Below, piece after piece: positions 1 to 9,409 of a DNA stretch of 64,000 bases. The position numbers and the translations under genes were made by a program. The notes under the pieces were generated by a model. It saw nothing but the letters and a program-made list of their open reading frames with translations. It was not told the DNA's origin and did no database searches. The DNA comes from Viridibacillus sp050278625 (lineage in GTDB: Bacteria; Bacillota; Bacilli; Bacillales_A; Planococcaceae), in contig NZ_JBNNTI010000001.1 in the NCBI RefSeq assembly GCF_050278625.1, positions 434,001-498,000 of the forward strand, read 5' to 3'. Within the stretch, counting starts at the first letter, position 1, and every line of letters starts with the position of its first letter.

Positions 1-315
1 TCTTTTCATTTTGAAAAATTCATCTAGTGTTGTGTCACAACGGAAATTTGATGGTGTTTGAGCTAATTCGCGAACTACAAACCCTTTTATTGAAGGATCG
101 ATTGTTTCAAAATCGTCTCGATTAATACCATAGTTACCGATTAAGGGATATGTCATTGTTACAATTTGTCCTGCAAATGATGGGTCAGACAACGTTTCTT
201 GATAGCCTGTCATTCCTGTTGTAAATACAACTTCTCCGTTTGACGCTAAGTCACTACCAAAGGCTTCTCCTTCAAATACGATACCATTTTCTAGAATTAA
301 CTTTCTGTTTGTCAT
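1..315 (-). CDS. carA: carbamoyl-phosphate synthase small subunit, N-terminal part
   Basis: Supplies ammonia from glutamine for carbamoyl phosphate, the first step of pyrimidine (and arginine) synthesis. Only the first 105 codons are in the window; the gene runs off the left edge. The translation begins MTNRKLILENG and contains the conserved small-subunit segments GEVVFTTGMTGYQE and YPLIGNYG. The ATG at 313-315 overlaps the pyrC stop (ATGA, 4 bp), so it is translationally coupled as the next gene of the pyr operon. The operon position favours the pyrimidine enzyme (pyrAA) over an arginine-specific paralogue. Confidence 0.93.
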   Translation of the reverse strand, partial: MTNRKLILENGIVFEGEAFGSDLASNGEVVFTTGMTGYQETLSDPSFAGQIVTMTYPLIGNYGINRDDFETIDPSIKGFVVRELAQTPSNFRCDTTLDEFFKMKR

Positions 316-1589
316 TGTACTTCCTCCCATACGATGTTTCCTTCAAAGATTGTCATAACTGGCCAGCCTTTTGCTGTCCATCCATTGAATGGCGTGTTTC
401 TACCTTTTGATACGAAACCCTCAGCATCAATTGTTTGTTCCTTATCCAGATCAAGTAAGATTAAATCCGCTGATGTACCAACTTCAATCTTGCCATATGG
501 TAAGTTGAATAACTCAGCTGGTTTTGCAGCCATCCAATCGATTAATTGTTTTAATGTCCACTTACCTGTTTCAACAAACTTTGTATACAGTAGTGGGAAT
601 GCTGTTTCAAAACCGACAATCCCGAATGGAGCACCTACCATGCCACAACATTTTTCTTCAACTGTGTGTGGAGCGTGGTCTGTTGCGATACAGTCAATCG
701 TGCCATCTAGTAAAGCTTCATGTAATGCTTGTAAGTCATCATTCGCACGTAATGGAGGATTCATTTTCCAGTTTGCATCATCTGATGGAATGTCCATTTC
801 TTCTAATAGAAGGTGGTGCGGACAAACTTCGGCAGTTACGTTTATGCCTGCTGCTTTTGCATCGCGTACTACACGTACCGATTCTTTTGTTGATACGTGA
901 CATACATGATAATGTGCACCTGCTGCCTCAGCTAGTAGAACGTCACGAGCAATTTGAACAGATTCACAAATTGATGGAATACCTGGTAATCCAAGTTCAT
1001 GATTTCGACGTCCTTCATGCATTACACCGTCGTAGATTAATGAATTATCTTCGCAGTGTGCAACAACTGTCATACCAATTTTTGCTGCATCTTGCATTTG
1101 CTCAAACATTGTTGCAGCTTCTTGTACACCAACACCATCATCAGAGAATGCAACTGCACCATGAGCTTTTAAGTCTGTTAAGTTTGTACGCTTATCCCCA
1201 GATTGTGCGACTGTTAAAGACCCATAAGGTAAAACACGAATGACTGCACTATCTTCAATCAAACTATTTATGTAGTCCAGATTTTCAATTGAATCTGGTA
1301 CTGGCTTTGTGTTAGGCATTGCACAAATTGTTGTGAAACCGCCTTTTGCTGCAGATGCTGTGCCCGTCGCAATCGTTTCTTTATGTTCGAAGCCTGGCTC
1401 ACGAAGATGTACATGGACATCCACAAAGCCTGGAGCTACAATTTTCCCTTGACCATCGATGACTTTGTTAGCTGTTTTGTTTAAGGCTTTTCCGATAGCA
1501 GCAATTTTACCATCTTCAATGAAAATTTCAGTTTTTTTAAGTTCACCTTGCTCATTAAGTATTTGTACGTTTTGAATAAGCTTTGTCAT
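312..1589 (-). CDS. pyrC: dihydroorotase
   Basis: Cyclises carbamoyl aspartate to dihydroorotate, step three of pyrimidine synthesis. At 425 residues it has the usual length of the bacterial class I enzyme. The metal-binding signature DVHVHLREPG is near residue 57, HCEDN lies mid-protein, and the C-terminal ATDHAPH motif carries the catalytic Asp. An AAAGGAAG ribosome site lies about 8 nt before the ATG. It starts one base after the pyrB stop and overlaps carA by 4 bp, so it is inside one transcript controlled by PyrR attenuation. Confidence 0.97.
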   Translation of the reverse strand: MTKLIQNVQILNEQGELKKTEIFIEDGKIAAIGKALNKTANKVIDGQGKIVAPGFVDVHVHLREPGFEHKETIATGTASAAKGGFTTICAMPNTKPVPDSIENLDYINSLIEDSAVIRVLPYGSLTVAQSGDKRTNLTDLKAHGAVAFSDDGVGVQEAATMFEQMQDAAKIGMTVVAHCEDNSLIYDGVMHEGRRNHELGLPGIPSICESVQIARDVLLAEAAGAHYHVCHVSTKESVRVVRDAKAAGINVTAEVCPHHLLLEEMDIPSDDANWKMNPPLRANDDLQALHEALLDGTIDCIATDHAPHTVEEKCCGMVGAPFGIVGFETAFPLLYTKFVETGKWTLKQLIDWMAAKPAELFNLPYGKIEVGTSADLILLDLDKEQTIDAEGFVSKGRNTPFNGWTAKGWPVMTIFEGNIVWEEVQ

Positions 1590-1590
1590 T

Positions 1591-2469
1591 TTACATTCTT
1601 CCTTTCAGGATCGTTTCTAAAATAGCCATTCGAATGAATACCCCATTACTTACTTGGTCAAAAATTCTTGAACGTTCGCACTCTACTAAAGTAGAGTCAA
1701 TTTCAACACCACGATTAACCGGTGCAGGGTGCATTATGATTGCACCATCCTTCATTTGTTTTTCACGTTCACTTGTTAAGCCGTATTGTGCATGGTAGTT
1801 TTCCTTAGAGAAGTTCGCATTTCCTTCATGTCTCTCGTGCTGTACACGTAGCAACATAATGACGTCACTTGTCTCGATTAAATCATCCCAACTTTGGTGT
1901 GCTTCAAACTCTCCTTGCCATTCTTTTGGACAAACGAAGTTGACATTTGCACCTAGACTGCGCAATGCATAAGCATCTGATTTTGCCACGCGGCTATGTG
2001 AAACATCCCCTGCAATTGTAATGTTCAATCCTTTGAATCTTCCGAATTCTTTTTGTATTGTGTATAAATCAAGTAATGATTGAGATGGGTGTTGACCAGC
2101 GCCATCACCTGCATTAATCACTGATAGGTTAATTCCCTCCAGTAGTTCCTCATAGTAAGCATCCATCTTATGACGAATCACTACTGCATCAAGTCCAATA
2201 GATTCCAACGTTTTCACAGTATCGTACAATGATTCACCTTTTAGGGTGCTTGAAAAACCTGTCTCGAATGGGATAACTGTTACCCCTATTTTGCGCTCTG
2301 CCATTTCAAAGCTTGTTTTCGTTCTTGTACTCGGCTCGAAAAATAGATTCGCTACGTTGTATGATTGGTCAAGTTGTGATGGTGCACCGGCTTCTAACTC
2401 TGACGCACGGTTTAAAATAGTAGCAATTTGCTCGTTAGAAATATGTTCGATTGATAGTAAGTTTTTCAT
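1591..2469 (-). CDS. pyrB: aspartate carbamoyltransferase catalytic chain
   Basis: Condenses carbamoyl phosphate and aspartate, the committed pyrimidine step. The 292-residue product shows the carbamoyl-phosphate motif STRTKTS near residue 50 and HPSQSLLDLYT in the middle. The start is the second of two tandem ATGs (2467-2469), because GGAGG then sits at a normal 6-nt distance; the ATG at 2472 would be too close. A longer reading to 2601 would translate through the upstream attenuator hairpin and is rejected. No regulatory pyrI gene is nearby, as usual for Bacillales. Confidence 0.96.
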   Translation of the reverse strand: MKNLLSIEHISNEQIATILNRASELEAGAPSQLDQSYNVANLFFEPSTRTKTSFEMAERKIGVTVIPFETGFSSTLKGESLYDTVKTLESIGLDAVVIRHKMDAYYEELLEGINLSVINAGDGAGQHPSQSLLDLYTIQKEFGRFKGLNITIAGDVSHSRVAKSDAYALRSLGANVNFVCPKEWQGEFEAHQSWDDLIETSDVIMLLRVQHERHEGNANFSKENYHAQYGLTSEREKQMKDGAIIMHPAPVNRGVEIDSTLVECERSRIFDQVSNGVFIRMAILETILKGRM

Positions 2470-2495
2470 CATGAGCCTCCTAGTGTATAAATAAA

Positions 2496-2606
2496 GCCTC
2501 CCTAAATTGTAGGGAGGCTGAGGAAGGATATGACAGGATAAGCATAGCGCTTTCGCACATGCTTTCAAATCTATATAACCCTTCTTTGCCTCTCTGGGCA
2601 ATCTGT
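2496..2606 (-). promoter_or_regulatory. PyrR-dependent attenuator between pyrP and pyrB
   Basis: In the minus-strand transcript, GCCCAGAGAGGC (2588-2599) matches the PyrR-binding loop. A terminator hairpin follows, with GCCTCCCT/AGGGAGGC arms at 2496-2503 and 2511-2518 and a U-rich run. PyrR bound to UMP should stabilise the binding hairpin and let the terminator form just before pyrB. The layout matches the attenuators known from B. subtilis pyr operons. Confidence 0.88.
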
Positions 2607-2628
2607 TAAAAGGTACAGTATTTAAATA

Positions 2629-3924
2629 TTACTCATCCAAATCAGCGACATCTTTATCGCGACCTGGTAGTACTAAGTTTAATATGACACCAACAATGGC
2701 TGCTAGGGCCATGCCTTCAATTGCGAATGTGTCTGAAACTTGCGGGATTTTCAACATTGCGCCACCGATACCAAAGATCAAGATGACGGATGCAATAACT
2801 AAATTACGTTTATCATCAAAGTCAACTTTATTTTCAACTAGCATTCGTAGACCACTAGAAGCGATGATTCCGAAAAGTAGAATTGATACACCGCCCAACA
2901 CTGAAGTTGGGATTGTTTCGATAACTGCCATTGCTTTCGAGAAGAATGCCATGACTATCGCTAAGACTGCTGCGCCACCGATGACATACACACTATATAC
3001 TCTCGTTAATACTAGGACACCGATATTTTCACCGTAAGTTGTTTTCGGTGGTCCGCCGATGAAAGCGCTAATAAGCGTTCCTAATCCATCACCTAATAGT
3101 GAACGATGTAAACCTGGTTCTTTAATATAGTTACGATTTACAACTTTACCTAATACTAATTGGTGCCCAATATGTTCTGAAATCGTAACAATCACGATTG
3201 GTACCATCGCTAGAAGTAATGTACTTGTCACTTTGAATTCATAATCTATTCCTGGGATTAAGAAGTCAGGAAGTGCAAACCATTTTGCTTGTCCAATTGC
3301 AGTATAATCAATAATACCGATTGCTGCTGAGTATATATAACCAACTACTAAACCGATAAGAATCGGCATTGTGCTAATGATATTTTTGAAGAAGATTGTA
3401 CAAATAATGGCTGCTGCTAACGTAACTAATGCTGCAGAGAAGTCTGGGAAGCTATATATCTTCCCGCCGTTACCATCTGGAATATTCATCGCCATATCAA
3501 CTGCGACCGTTGCAAGCCCGAGGCCGATAACCATAATAACCGGTGCTACTACGATGGGTGGTAATATCTTCATAATCCATTTATAGCCCGTTTTCCAAAT
3601 GAGTAATGAGACAATACCGTAAGTTAAACCGACGAACATCGCTCCAATCATCGCACTACCAACACCACCCGTGTTTGATACAAAGATAATTGGTGTGATA
3701 AATGCGAATGAAGAACCTAAGTAAGCTGGGACTTGAAATCTTGTTACTAATAAGAATATTAGCGTTGCGATACCACTTGTTAAAAGGGCCATCGCTGGGC
3801 TCAAACCAGTAAGTTTAGGTACTAATATTGTTGAGCCGAACATCGCAAACATATGTTGAGCACTTAGTGTAACAAGTTGGAGTGCTTTTGGTTTTTCATT
3901 TATATCTAATACTGCGTTTGTCAT
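2629..3924 (-). CDS. pyrP: uracil permease
   Basis: Proton-linked uracil uptake across the cytoplasmic membrane. The 431-residue protein belongs to the nucleobase-ascorbate transporter family (UraA/PyrP type): about 14 hydrophobic segments, with AFIGGPPKTTYGENIGVL around residue 290 carrying the conserved family Glu in the substrate site. Length is close to B. subtilis PyrP. It lies 30 bp after pyrR, leaving no room for an attenuator between the two, and is followed by the pyrP-pyrB attenuator. Confidence 0.95.
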   Translation of the reverse strand: MTNAVLDINEKPKALQLVTLSAQHMFAMFGSTILVPKLTGLSPAMALLTSGIATLIFLLVTRFQVPAYLGSSFAFITPIIFVSNTGGVGSAMIGAMFVGLTYGIVSLLIWKTGYKWIMKILPPIVVAPVIMVIGLGLATVAVDMAMNIPDGNGGKIYSFPDFSAALVTLAAAIICTIFFKNIISTMPILIGLVVGYIYSAAIGIIDYTAIGQAKWFALPDFLIPGIDYEFKVTSTLLLAMVPIVIVTISEHIGHQLVLGKVVNRNYIKEPGLHRSLLGDGLGTLISAFIGGPPKTTYGENIGVLVLTRVYSVYVIGGAAVLAIVMAFFSKAMAVIETIPTSVLGGVSILLFGIIASSGLRMLVENKVDFDDKRNLVIASVILIFGIGGAMLKIPQVSDTFAIEGMALAAIVGVILNLVLPGRDKDVADLDE

Positions 3925-3954
3925 ATCCTGTTATCCTCACATTCTTTTCCTTAC

Positions 3955-4494
3955 TTATTCGTGAATTGTGACGCAATCTGTAGCATCAACTTCAACCATG
4001 TTTACTACGATTCTTTCATTTCCTGATGTCGGAATGTTCTTCCCTACATAATCAGCACGAATAGGTAGTTCTCTATGACCTCGATCGACTAATACAGCTA
4101 ATTGGATTTGTGAGGGTCTTCCTAAATCCATGACCGCATCCATTGCTGACCTTACTGTTCGACCTGTGTATAGCACATCATCTACAAGTATGATTTTTTG
4201 CTCTGATACGTTGTCTGTAATATCAACTTGCTGTACAAGTGGCTCTTCGTTATCTGTTTTCGTTGATAAATCATCACGGTATAGTGTGATATCAAGTTCT
4301 CCGGTGCGAATTTCCTTACCTTCAATTCTATTAATCTTTTGCGCTAGCCTTCTTGCTAAATATGCGCCTCTCGTTTTAATGCCGACTAGAATACACTCAT
4401 CAATACCTTCATTGCGTTCAATAATTTCATGAGCTATTCGAGTCAATGCACGATTCATTGCGGGTTCATCAAGCAATACTGCCTTCTGTGTCAT
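3955..4494 (-). CDS. pyrR: bifunctional pyr mRNA attenuation regulator / uracil phosphoribosyltransferase
   Basis: RNA-binding regulator of the pyr operon with uracil phosphoribosyltransferase activity. The 179-residue product contains the PRPP-binding loop VDDVLYTGRTVRSAMDA and otherwise follows the PyrR family. The ATG at 4492-4494 follows AAAGGAGGA at good spacing; an upstream in-frame ATG would lie in the terminator hairpin. It is first in the operon, directly after its own leader attenuator, so it should be autoregulated. Confidence 0.96.
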   Translation of the reverse strand: MTQKAVLLDEPAMNRALTRIAHEIIERNEGIDECILVGIKTRGAYLARRLAQKINRIEGKEIRTGELDITLYRDDLSTKTDNEEPLVQQVDITDNVSEQKIILVDDVLYTGRTVRSAMDAVMDLGRPSQIQLAVLVDRGHRELPIRADYVGKNIPTSGNERIVVNMVEVDATDCVTIHE

Positions 4495-4528
4495 TATTTT
4501 TCCTCCTTTCATTATGGGCATAAAAAAA

Positions 4529-4640
4529 CCTCTTGAGCAATTAGCCCAAGAGGATATAGGTGTACTTAAGATATGTCAAAAAAACTTGCATCACAAGGAT
4601 TTTCCACATTTCACGCATACCTTCTCAGCCTCTCTGGACT
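4529..4640 (-). promoter_or_regulatory. PyrR-dependent attenuator in the pyr operon leader
   Basis: The leader RNA holds AGTCCAGAGAGGCTG (4626-4640), a textbook PyrR-binding loop. It is followed by a terminator (arms CCTCTTG/CAAGAGG, 4529-4535 and 4547-4553) and a run of seven U encoded at 4522-4528. This is the first control point of the operon. Confidence 0.92.
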
Positions 4641-4677
4641 GTCTTTAAAGGTGAATATTTAATTTTTTACTACGACA

Positions 4678-4707
4678 AGTATATTACTCTAGGACTTAAA
4701 ATGTCAA
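4678..4707 (-). promoter_or_regulatory. sigma-A promoter of the pyr operon
   Basis: A -35 TTGACA (4702-4707) and -10 TATACT (4678-4683) are separated by 18 bp. They lie directly upstream of the PyrR leader; the -35 overlaps the end of rluD. Confidence 0.75.
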
Positions 4708-5618
4708 TAGTTACTTTTCAATTCTTTTAATAATTCTTCATAATCCGCTGGTAATGGCGCTTCAAATTCTAAATATTCACTAGTTGAAGGATGTATAAAG
4801 CCTAATACACCAGCGTGTAGAACTTGTCCACCAAAGTCGAGTGTTTTTCTCGGTCCATATTTAGGATCACCTGCTAATGGGTAACCAATATAGTTCATAT
4901 GGACACGGATTTGGTGCGTACGCCCTGTTTCAAGTCTACATTGGACTAGAGTGTAATCCACTCCCAAACGGTCGATAACAGCAAAATGCGTCACAGCGTG
5001 CTTTCCATTATCAACAACACCCATTTTTTGACGATCGCGTGAATCACGGCCAATCGGTGCATCTATTGTCCCTTTATCGTGTGGAATATGACCATGAACT
5101 AGCGCCGTATAGCGACGAGTTACTGTTTTATCCACAAGTTGTTGTACTAATGATTCATGTGCCTTATCGTTTTTGGCAACCATTAATAAACCAGAAGTAT
5201 CTTTATCAATACGGTGTACGATACCTGGTCGTGCAACGCCATTAATACCTGACAAATCTTGACAGTGATACATTAGACCATTCACAAGTGTACCAGTTGC
5301 ATGACCTGGTGCTGGGTGTACGACCATACCTTTTGGTTTGTTAACTACAATCACATCACTATCTTCATAGACGATTTCTAAATTTAAATCTTCCGCCACT
5401 ATTTCAAGTGGTTCTGTCTCAGGTGGCGTTACTGAAATAACGTCCCCTTCTTTGACTTTATATTTTGTTTTAACAGGCTCATCATTTACCATAACGATTC
5501 CGTCTTTTAACCAAGTTTGAATTTGAGAACGTGACCAATCTTGTTGCATTGCTGCAAATGCTTTATCAATACGTTCACCATTCAATTCTTGCATTACTGT
5601 ATAACTTACTGCTGTCAT
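4704..5618 (-). CDS. rluD: RluA-family ribosomal large subunit pseudouridine synthase
   Basis: Isomerises uridines in 23S rRNA. The 304-residue protein has an N-terminal S4-like RNA-binding segment (residues 15-75) and the RluA catalytic motif HRIDKDTSGL with its Asp near residue 140. It is the orthologue by position of B. subtilis YlyB (between lspA and pyrR). The ATG overlaps the lspA stop by 4 bp, implying coupled translation. RluD specificity (helix 69) is inferred from the family only. Confidence 0.9.
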   Translation of the reverse strand: MTAVSYTVMQELNGERIDKAFAAMQQDWSRSQIQTWLKDGIVMVNDEPVKTKYKVKEGDVISVTPPETEPLEIVAEDLNLEIVYEDSDVIVVNKPKGMVVHPAPGHATGTLVNGLMYHCQDLSGINGVARPGIVHRIDKDTSGLLMVAKNDKAHESLVQQLVDKTVTRRYTALVHGHIPHDKGTIDAPIGRDSRDRQKMGVVDNGKHAVTHFAVIDRLGVDYTLVQCRLETGRTHQIRVHMNYIGYPLAGDPKYGPRKTLDFGGQVLHAGVLGFIHPSTSEYLEFEAPLPADYEELLKELKSNY

Positions 5619-6094
5619 TGCTTCACCTTTTTCTGATTGAGTTTCTCTTCAAAGAGCATATAAATAATCAACATCACAACGCCAATTGTTAGCGCTGCAT
5701 CTGCAATATTAAAAATCGGGAAATCATAATTAACAACTGGGATTAGTACATTTACAAAATCCACTACTTCACCGCGAAACACACGATCAATAAAATTACC
5801 AATCGCTCCACCTAATATGAACATTAAACTCGCTTGAAATAATGGCTTACCTTTTGCTTCTTTATGAAAATAATAAAGAATACCGATTATTACAGCTACC
5901 GTAACAAGTGCAAATAACCAAAATTGTCCTTGCAACATTCCCCATGCTGCTCCGCGATTACGATGCGAAAGAAGTCCAAAATAAGGATCCCATAGCATAA
6001 TTTTTTCACCAAGTTGCATGTTTTTAACGATATTCCATTTTGATAGTTGATCGATAATAACTACAAAAGCTGCTAGCCCATAATATTTATACAC
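5615..6094 (-). CDS. lspA: lipoprotein signal peptidase
   Basis: Membrane aspartyl protease that removes signal peptides from prolipoproteins. The 159-residue product has four membrane segments and the two catalytic aspartates in GNFIDRVFRGEVVDF and NIADAAL. It uses a GTG start: GGAGG lies 8 nt upstream and no ATG fits. It overlaps rluD by 4 bp. The gene found between lspA and ileS in B. subtilis (ylyA) is absent here. Confidence 0.95.
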   Translation of the reverse strand: MYKYYGLAAFVVIIDQLSKWNIVKNMQLGEKIMLWDPYFGLLSHRNRGAAWGMLQGQFWLFALVTVAVIIGILYYFHKEAKGKPLFQASLMFILGGAIGNFIDRVFRGEVVDFVNVLIPVVNYDFPIFNIADAALTIGVVMLIIYMLFEEKLNQKKVKQ

Positions 6095-6274
6095 TGCAAT
6101 ATCCTCCGTTTACTCTATATCTTAATCATTTTAACATATCAGAGCTATGAATGAAAAAAACTACTAATAATATACCTCTTTTTGTAACAAAAAGTCTCTT
6201 TCAATAAATTCTTGAAGTTACGAAGGCATAACTCCAATTGCTATGGTAATACGAAAGAATTATTCTTCAAAAAA

Positions 6275-6306
6275 ATGAGCAGTCCGATTAATTTATCGGC
6301 TGCTCA
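6275..6306 (-). terminator. intrinsic terminator after ileS
   Basis: The GAGCAG/CTGCTC and CCGAT/ATCGG arms form a strong stem just downstream of the ileS stop, followed on the minus strand by a U run encoded at 6270-6274. Confidence 0.8.
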
Positions 6307-6315
6307 TTTTCTAAA

Positions 6316-9084
6316 CTATGCTTCTGGATAGTATTTTTCTACAACGTCCGCACAGTGTGCACATAATGTTGGGTGTGACTCACTTTGTCCAACTGTTTCT
6401 GAAATTGACCAACAGCGTTCACATTTTTCACCTGTAGCTTTTTCTACAAGTACTGCTACATTTTCTACGACTACTGCATTTGCTGGAGCTTGTGCAATTT
6501 CGCTACCTACAACAAATTCAGAAACGATATTCAATTGAGCAAAGTTAATGTTTTGATCTGCAAGTAAAGCAGTAGTCACCTCATCTGCAAAGACAGTTAC
6601 TTTTGCTTCTAATGATTTACCAATTGTTTTAGCATTACGCGCCTCTTCTAATGCTTTTAATATTGCATTACGAACAGTAATGATTTGAGACCATTTCATA
6701 CGTAGTGCTTCAAAATCTCCATGTTCAACAGCTTCAGGCATATCAGTTAATTGAACACTTACTACTTCTGTATCAGCTAAATATGACCACATTTCATCTG
6801 TAGTATGCGGAATGATTGGTGTTAATAATTTTAATAATGCTTGTAATGTATCATACATAACTGATTGCATTGCACGACGGTCTTTATTATCAGTACCTTC
6901 GATATATACAACGTCTTTTGCGATATCTAAGTAGAATGAGCTTAATTCAGTTGCTACGAAGTTATTGATTGTGTGATACACGCCCGCAAATTCATAGTTA
7001 TCATAATGTGTGCGAACTGCTTTAATAACCTCTTGTAACTTCATAAACATAAAACGATCCACTTCACGAAGATCTGCATATGCTACACGATCTGTTTCAG
7101 GGTTGAAGTCACTAACGTTACCATGAAGGAAACGTAGCGTGTTGCGAATTTTACGGTACACTTCAGAAACTTGCTTCATGATATCCATAGAAATACGAAC
7201 GTCAGCAGTATAATCAACTGATGCAACCCATAGACGCAGGATATCGCCACCGTATTGGTTCATTACTTTGATAGGGGCGATAATATTACCTAAAGATTTA
7301 CTCATTTTACGACCATCGCCATCAAGAACGAAGCCATGAGAAAGTAATCCTTTATATGGCGCGTACCCATGCATTGCAACACTTGTAATAAGTGAAGAAT
7401 TAAACCAACCACGGTATTGGTCAGACCCTTCTAAATAAAGGTCTGCAGGGTAGCGTAATTCTGGACGCTCATCTAATACTCCTTGGTGTGTTGATCCTGA
7501 GTCAAACCAAACGTCCATAATGTCGTTTTCTTTTGTGAATTCACCATTTGGACTACCCGGATGCGTGAATCCTTCTGGTAATAAATCTTTGGCTTCTCTT
7601 TCGAACCAAATATTTGAACCGTGTTCTTTAAATAGATTTGCAACGTGTTCAATTGTTTCTTCAGTAATGATTGGTTCATCATTTTCAGCATAGAATACTG
7701 GAATTGGAACACCCCATGCACGTTGACGAGAAATACACCAGTCACCACGATCACGAATCATATTGAATAGGCGTGTTTCACCCCAAACAGGTGTAAAGTT
7801 TGTATCGCGAATTGCTTGTAATAATTCTGGACGGAATGCTTCGATTGAAGCAAACCACTGGGCAGTCGCACGATAGATAACTGGTTTTTTTGTACGCCAG
7901 TCATGTGGATATGAGTGCGTGAAGAATGAAAGTTTTAATAGAGCACCTTTTTCTTCTAAAGCTTTTGTAATCTCTTTATTGGCATCATTATAGAACAATC
8001 CTTCAAAACCAGGAGCTTCTTCAGTTAATACACCGCGGTTATTGACTGGGCTTAAAACACCGATATCATATTTTTTACCGATGTTAAAATCATCTTCACC
8101 ATGTCCAGGAGCTGTATGAACACAACCTGTACCTGCATCAAGCGTCACGTGATCACCGCACATGATAAGTGAATCACGATCATATAATGGGTGAGATGCA
8201 ACAACATACTCTAAATCTTGCCCAGCAATTTCACGGTCGATTTCGTAGTTTTCCCATTCTAACGTTTCTGCTACTTTTTCAAGCAATCCTTTAGCAACGA
8301 TAAATTTCCTATCTGCTACTTTTACGACAGCATATGTGAATTCTGGGTTCACTGAAATACCTAAGTTAGCTGGAATCGTCCACGGAGTTGTTGTCCAGAT
8401 GATAAAACTTTCATCAGTATTTACAACACCTTTACCGTCTTTCACATTAAATGCAACATAGATTGATGGTGATTTGATATCTTGGTATTCGATTTCCGCT
8501 TCAGCTAATGCTGATTCACTTGATGGAGACCAATAAACTGGTTTCAATCCTTTATAGATATAACCTTTTTCAGCCATAGCACCAAATACTTTAATTTGAC
8601 GCGCTTCGAATTCAGGTTTTAGGGTGATGTATGGATTATCCCAATCACCGCGAACACCAATACGTTTGAACTGAGTACGTTGACGATCAACTTGTTCGTA
8701 AGCATACTCTTCACAAAGTTTACGGAATTCCGCAGTTGTCATTTCTTTACGGTTTACACCTTTATTTGTTAATGCTTGCTCGATTGGTAGACCATGTGTA
8801 TCCCAACCTGGAACATATGGTGCAAAATAGCCAGTCATTGAACGGTGACGATTAATCATATCTTTTAAAACTTTGTTTAATGCGTGTCCCATGTGAAGAT
8901 CACCGTTTGCGTATGGGGGACCATCATGTAGGATGAAAGCAGGACGGTCTTTAGTGCGTTCTAGCACCATTGCATTGATGTCCATCTCTTCCCATTTCTC
9001 TTGCATTTTCGGTTCATTGGCCGGTAAGTTTCCACGCATAGGGAAATCTGTTTTTGGCATTAATAACGTATCTTTGTATTCCAT
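6316..9084 (-). CDS. ileS: isoleucyl-tRNA synthetase
   Basis: Charges tRNA-Ile and edits valine in the cytoplasm. The 922-residue product is full length for a bacterial class I enzyme. The HIGH-type motif HMGH is in DLHMGHALNK near residue 65 and KMSKS is in DGRKMSKSLGN. A C-terminal zinc knuckle (CERCW and CAHC) is typical of the bacterial type. The ATG at 9082-9084 follows AAAGAGGAGG; a longer reading would enter the T-box terminator. Expression should be controlled by the T-box upstream. Confidence 0.98.
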   Translation of the reverse strand: MEYKDTLLMPKTDFPMRGNLPANEPKMQEKWEEMDINAMVLERTKDRPAFILHDGPPYANGDLHMGHALNKVLKDMINRHRSMTGYFAPYVPGWDTHGLPIEQALTNKGVNRKEMTTAEFRKLCEEYAYEQVDRQRTQFKRIGVRGDWDNPYITLKPEFEARQIKVFGAMAEKGYIYKGLKPVYWSPSSESALAEAEIEYQDIKSPSIYVAFNVKDGKGVVNTDESFIIWTTTPWTIPANLGISVNPEFTYAVVKVADRKFIVAKGLLEKVAETLEWENYEIDREIAGQDLEYVVASHPLYDRDSLIMCGDHVTLDAGTGCVHTAPGHGEDDFNIGKKYDIGVLSPVNNRGVLTEEAPGFEGLFYNDANKEITKALEEKGALLKLSFFTHSYPHDWRTKKPVIYRATAQWFASIEAFRPELLQAIRDTNFTPVWGETRLFNMIRDRGDWCISRQRAWGVPIPVFYAENDEPIITEETIEHVANLFKEHGSNIWFEREAKDLLPEGFTHPGSPNGEFTKENDIMDVWFDSGSTHQGVLDERPELRYPADLYLEGSDQYRGWFNSSLITSVAMHGYAPYKGLLSHGFVLDGDGRKMSKSLGNIIAPIKVMNQYGGDILRLWVASVDYTADVRISMDIMKQVSEVYRKIRNTLRFLHGNVSDFNPETDRVAYADLREVDRFMFMKLQEVIKAVRTHYDNYEFAGVYHTINNFVATELSSFYLDIAKDVVYIEGTDNKDRRAMQSVMYDTLQALLKLLTPIIPHTTDEMWSYLADTEVVSVQLTDMPEAVEHGDFEALRMKWSQIITVRNAILKALEEARNAKTIGKSLEAKVTVFADEVTTALLADQNINFAQLNIVSEFVVGSEIAQAPANAVVVENVAVLVEKATGEKCERCWSISETVGQSESHPTLCAHCADVVEKYYPEA

Positions 9085-9116
9085 AAAAATCCTCCTCTTT
9101 TTTAAAACAAATAAAA

Positions 9117-9350
9117 AACTCCCCATCCCAAAAAAGGGACGAGGAGGAGTTATCTCGCGGTACCACCCTAATTGCGTATCATTAATAAATCATACGCCTC
9201 TTAGACACCGTAACGTGGTGTGAGCCGAGATTACTTACTCTGCTTTCAGCAATCTAGTTCCGGAGTGATTTTCCTCATTGAGTATTTAGTCCGAGCTTAC
9301 ACCGTCCCCGAATCGCTTGTCCAGCACTCAAAAAATACTGTCTCCATCAT
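9117..9350 (-). promoter_or_regulatory. T-box riboswitch of ileS
   Basis: The conserved T-box AGGGTGGTACCGCG lies at 9155-9168 on the minus strand. It is followed by a terminator hairpin (9117-9151, arms AACTCC.. / ..GGAGTT) with trailing U. In stem I, GGAG near the 5' end pairs with CTCC after the specifier, with AGTA opposite. The codon just before A-CTCC is ATC (9267-9269), an isoleucine codon, which matches the gene controlled. Uncharged tRNA-Ile should favour the antiterminator. Confidence 0.92.
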
Positions 9351-9373
9351 AACTTTTATATTGATATGTTGAC

Positions 9374-9402
9374 ATTATAGAAAACTGAAAGCATTCAGTC
9401 AA
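9374..9402 (-). promoter_or_regulatory. sigma-A promoter of ileS
   Basis: A -35 TTGACT (9397-9402) and -10 TATAAT (9374-9379) with an exact 17-bp spacer lie just upstream of the T-box leader. The -35 falls about 10 bp after the divIVA stop, so ileS can be transcribed independently. Confidence 0.85.
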
Positions 9403-9409
9403 GTATCGT

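Noticed and set aside
524..1243. Long plus-strand frame opposite pyrC
   Set aside because: Shadow of the pyrC coding strand; no ribosome site and composition typical of antisense frames.
2470..2601. N-terminal extension of pyrB
   Set aside because: It would translate through the PyrR attenuator and terminator; the strong ribosome site lies before 2469.
9120..9350. Small plus-strand gene opposite the ileS leader
   Set aside because: The stretch is explained by the T-box riboswitch and terminator.
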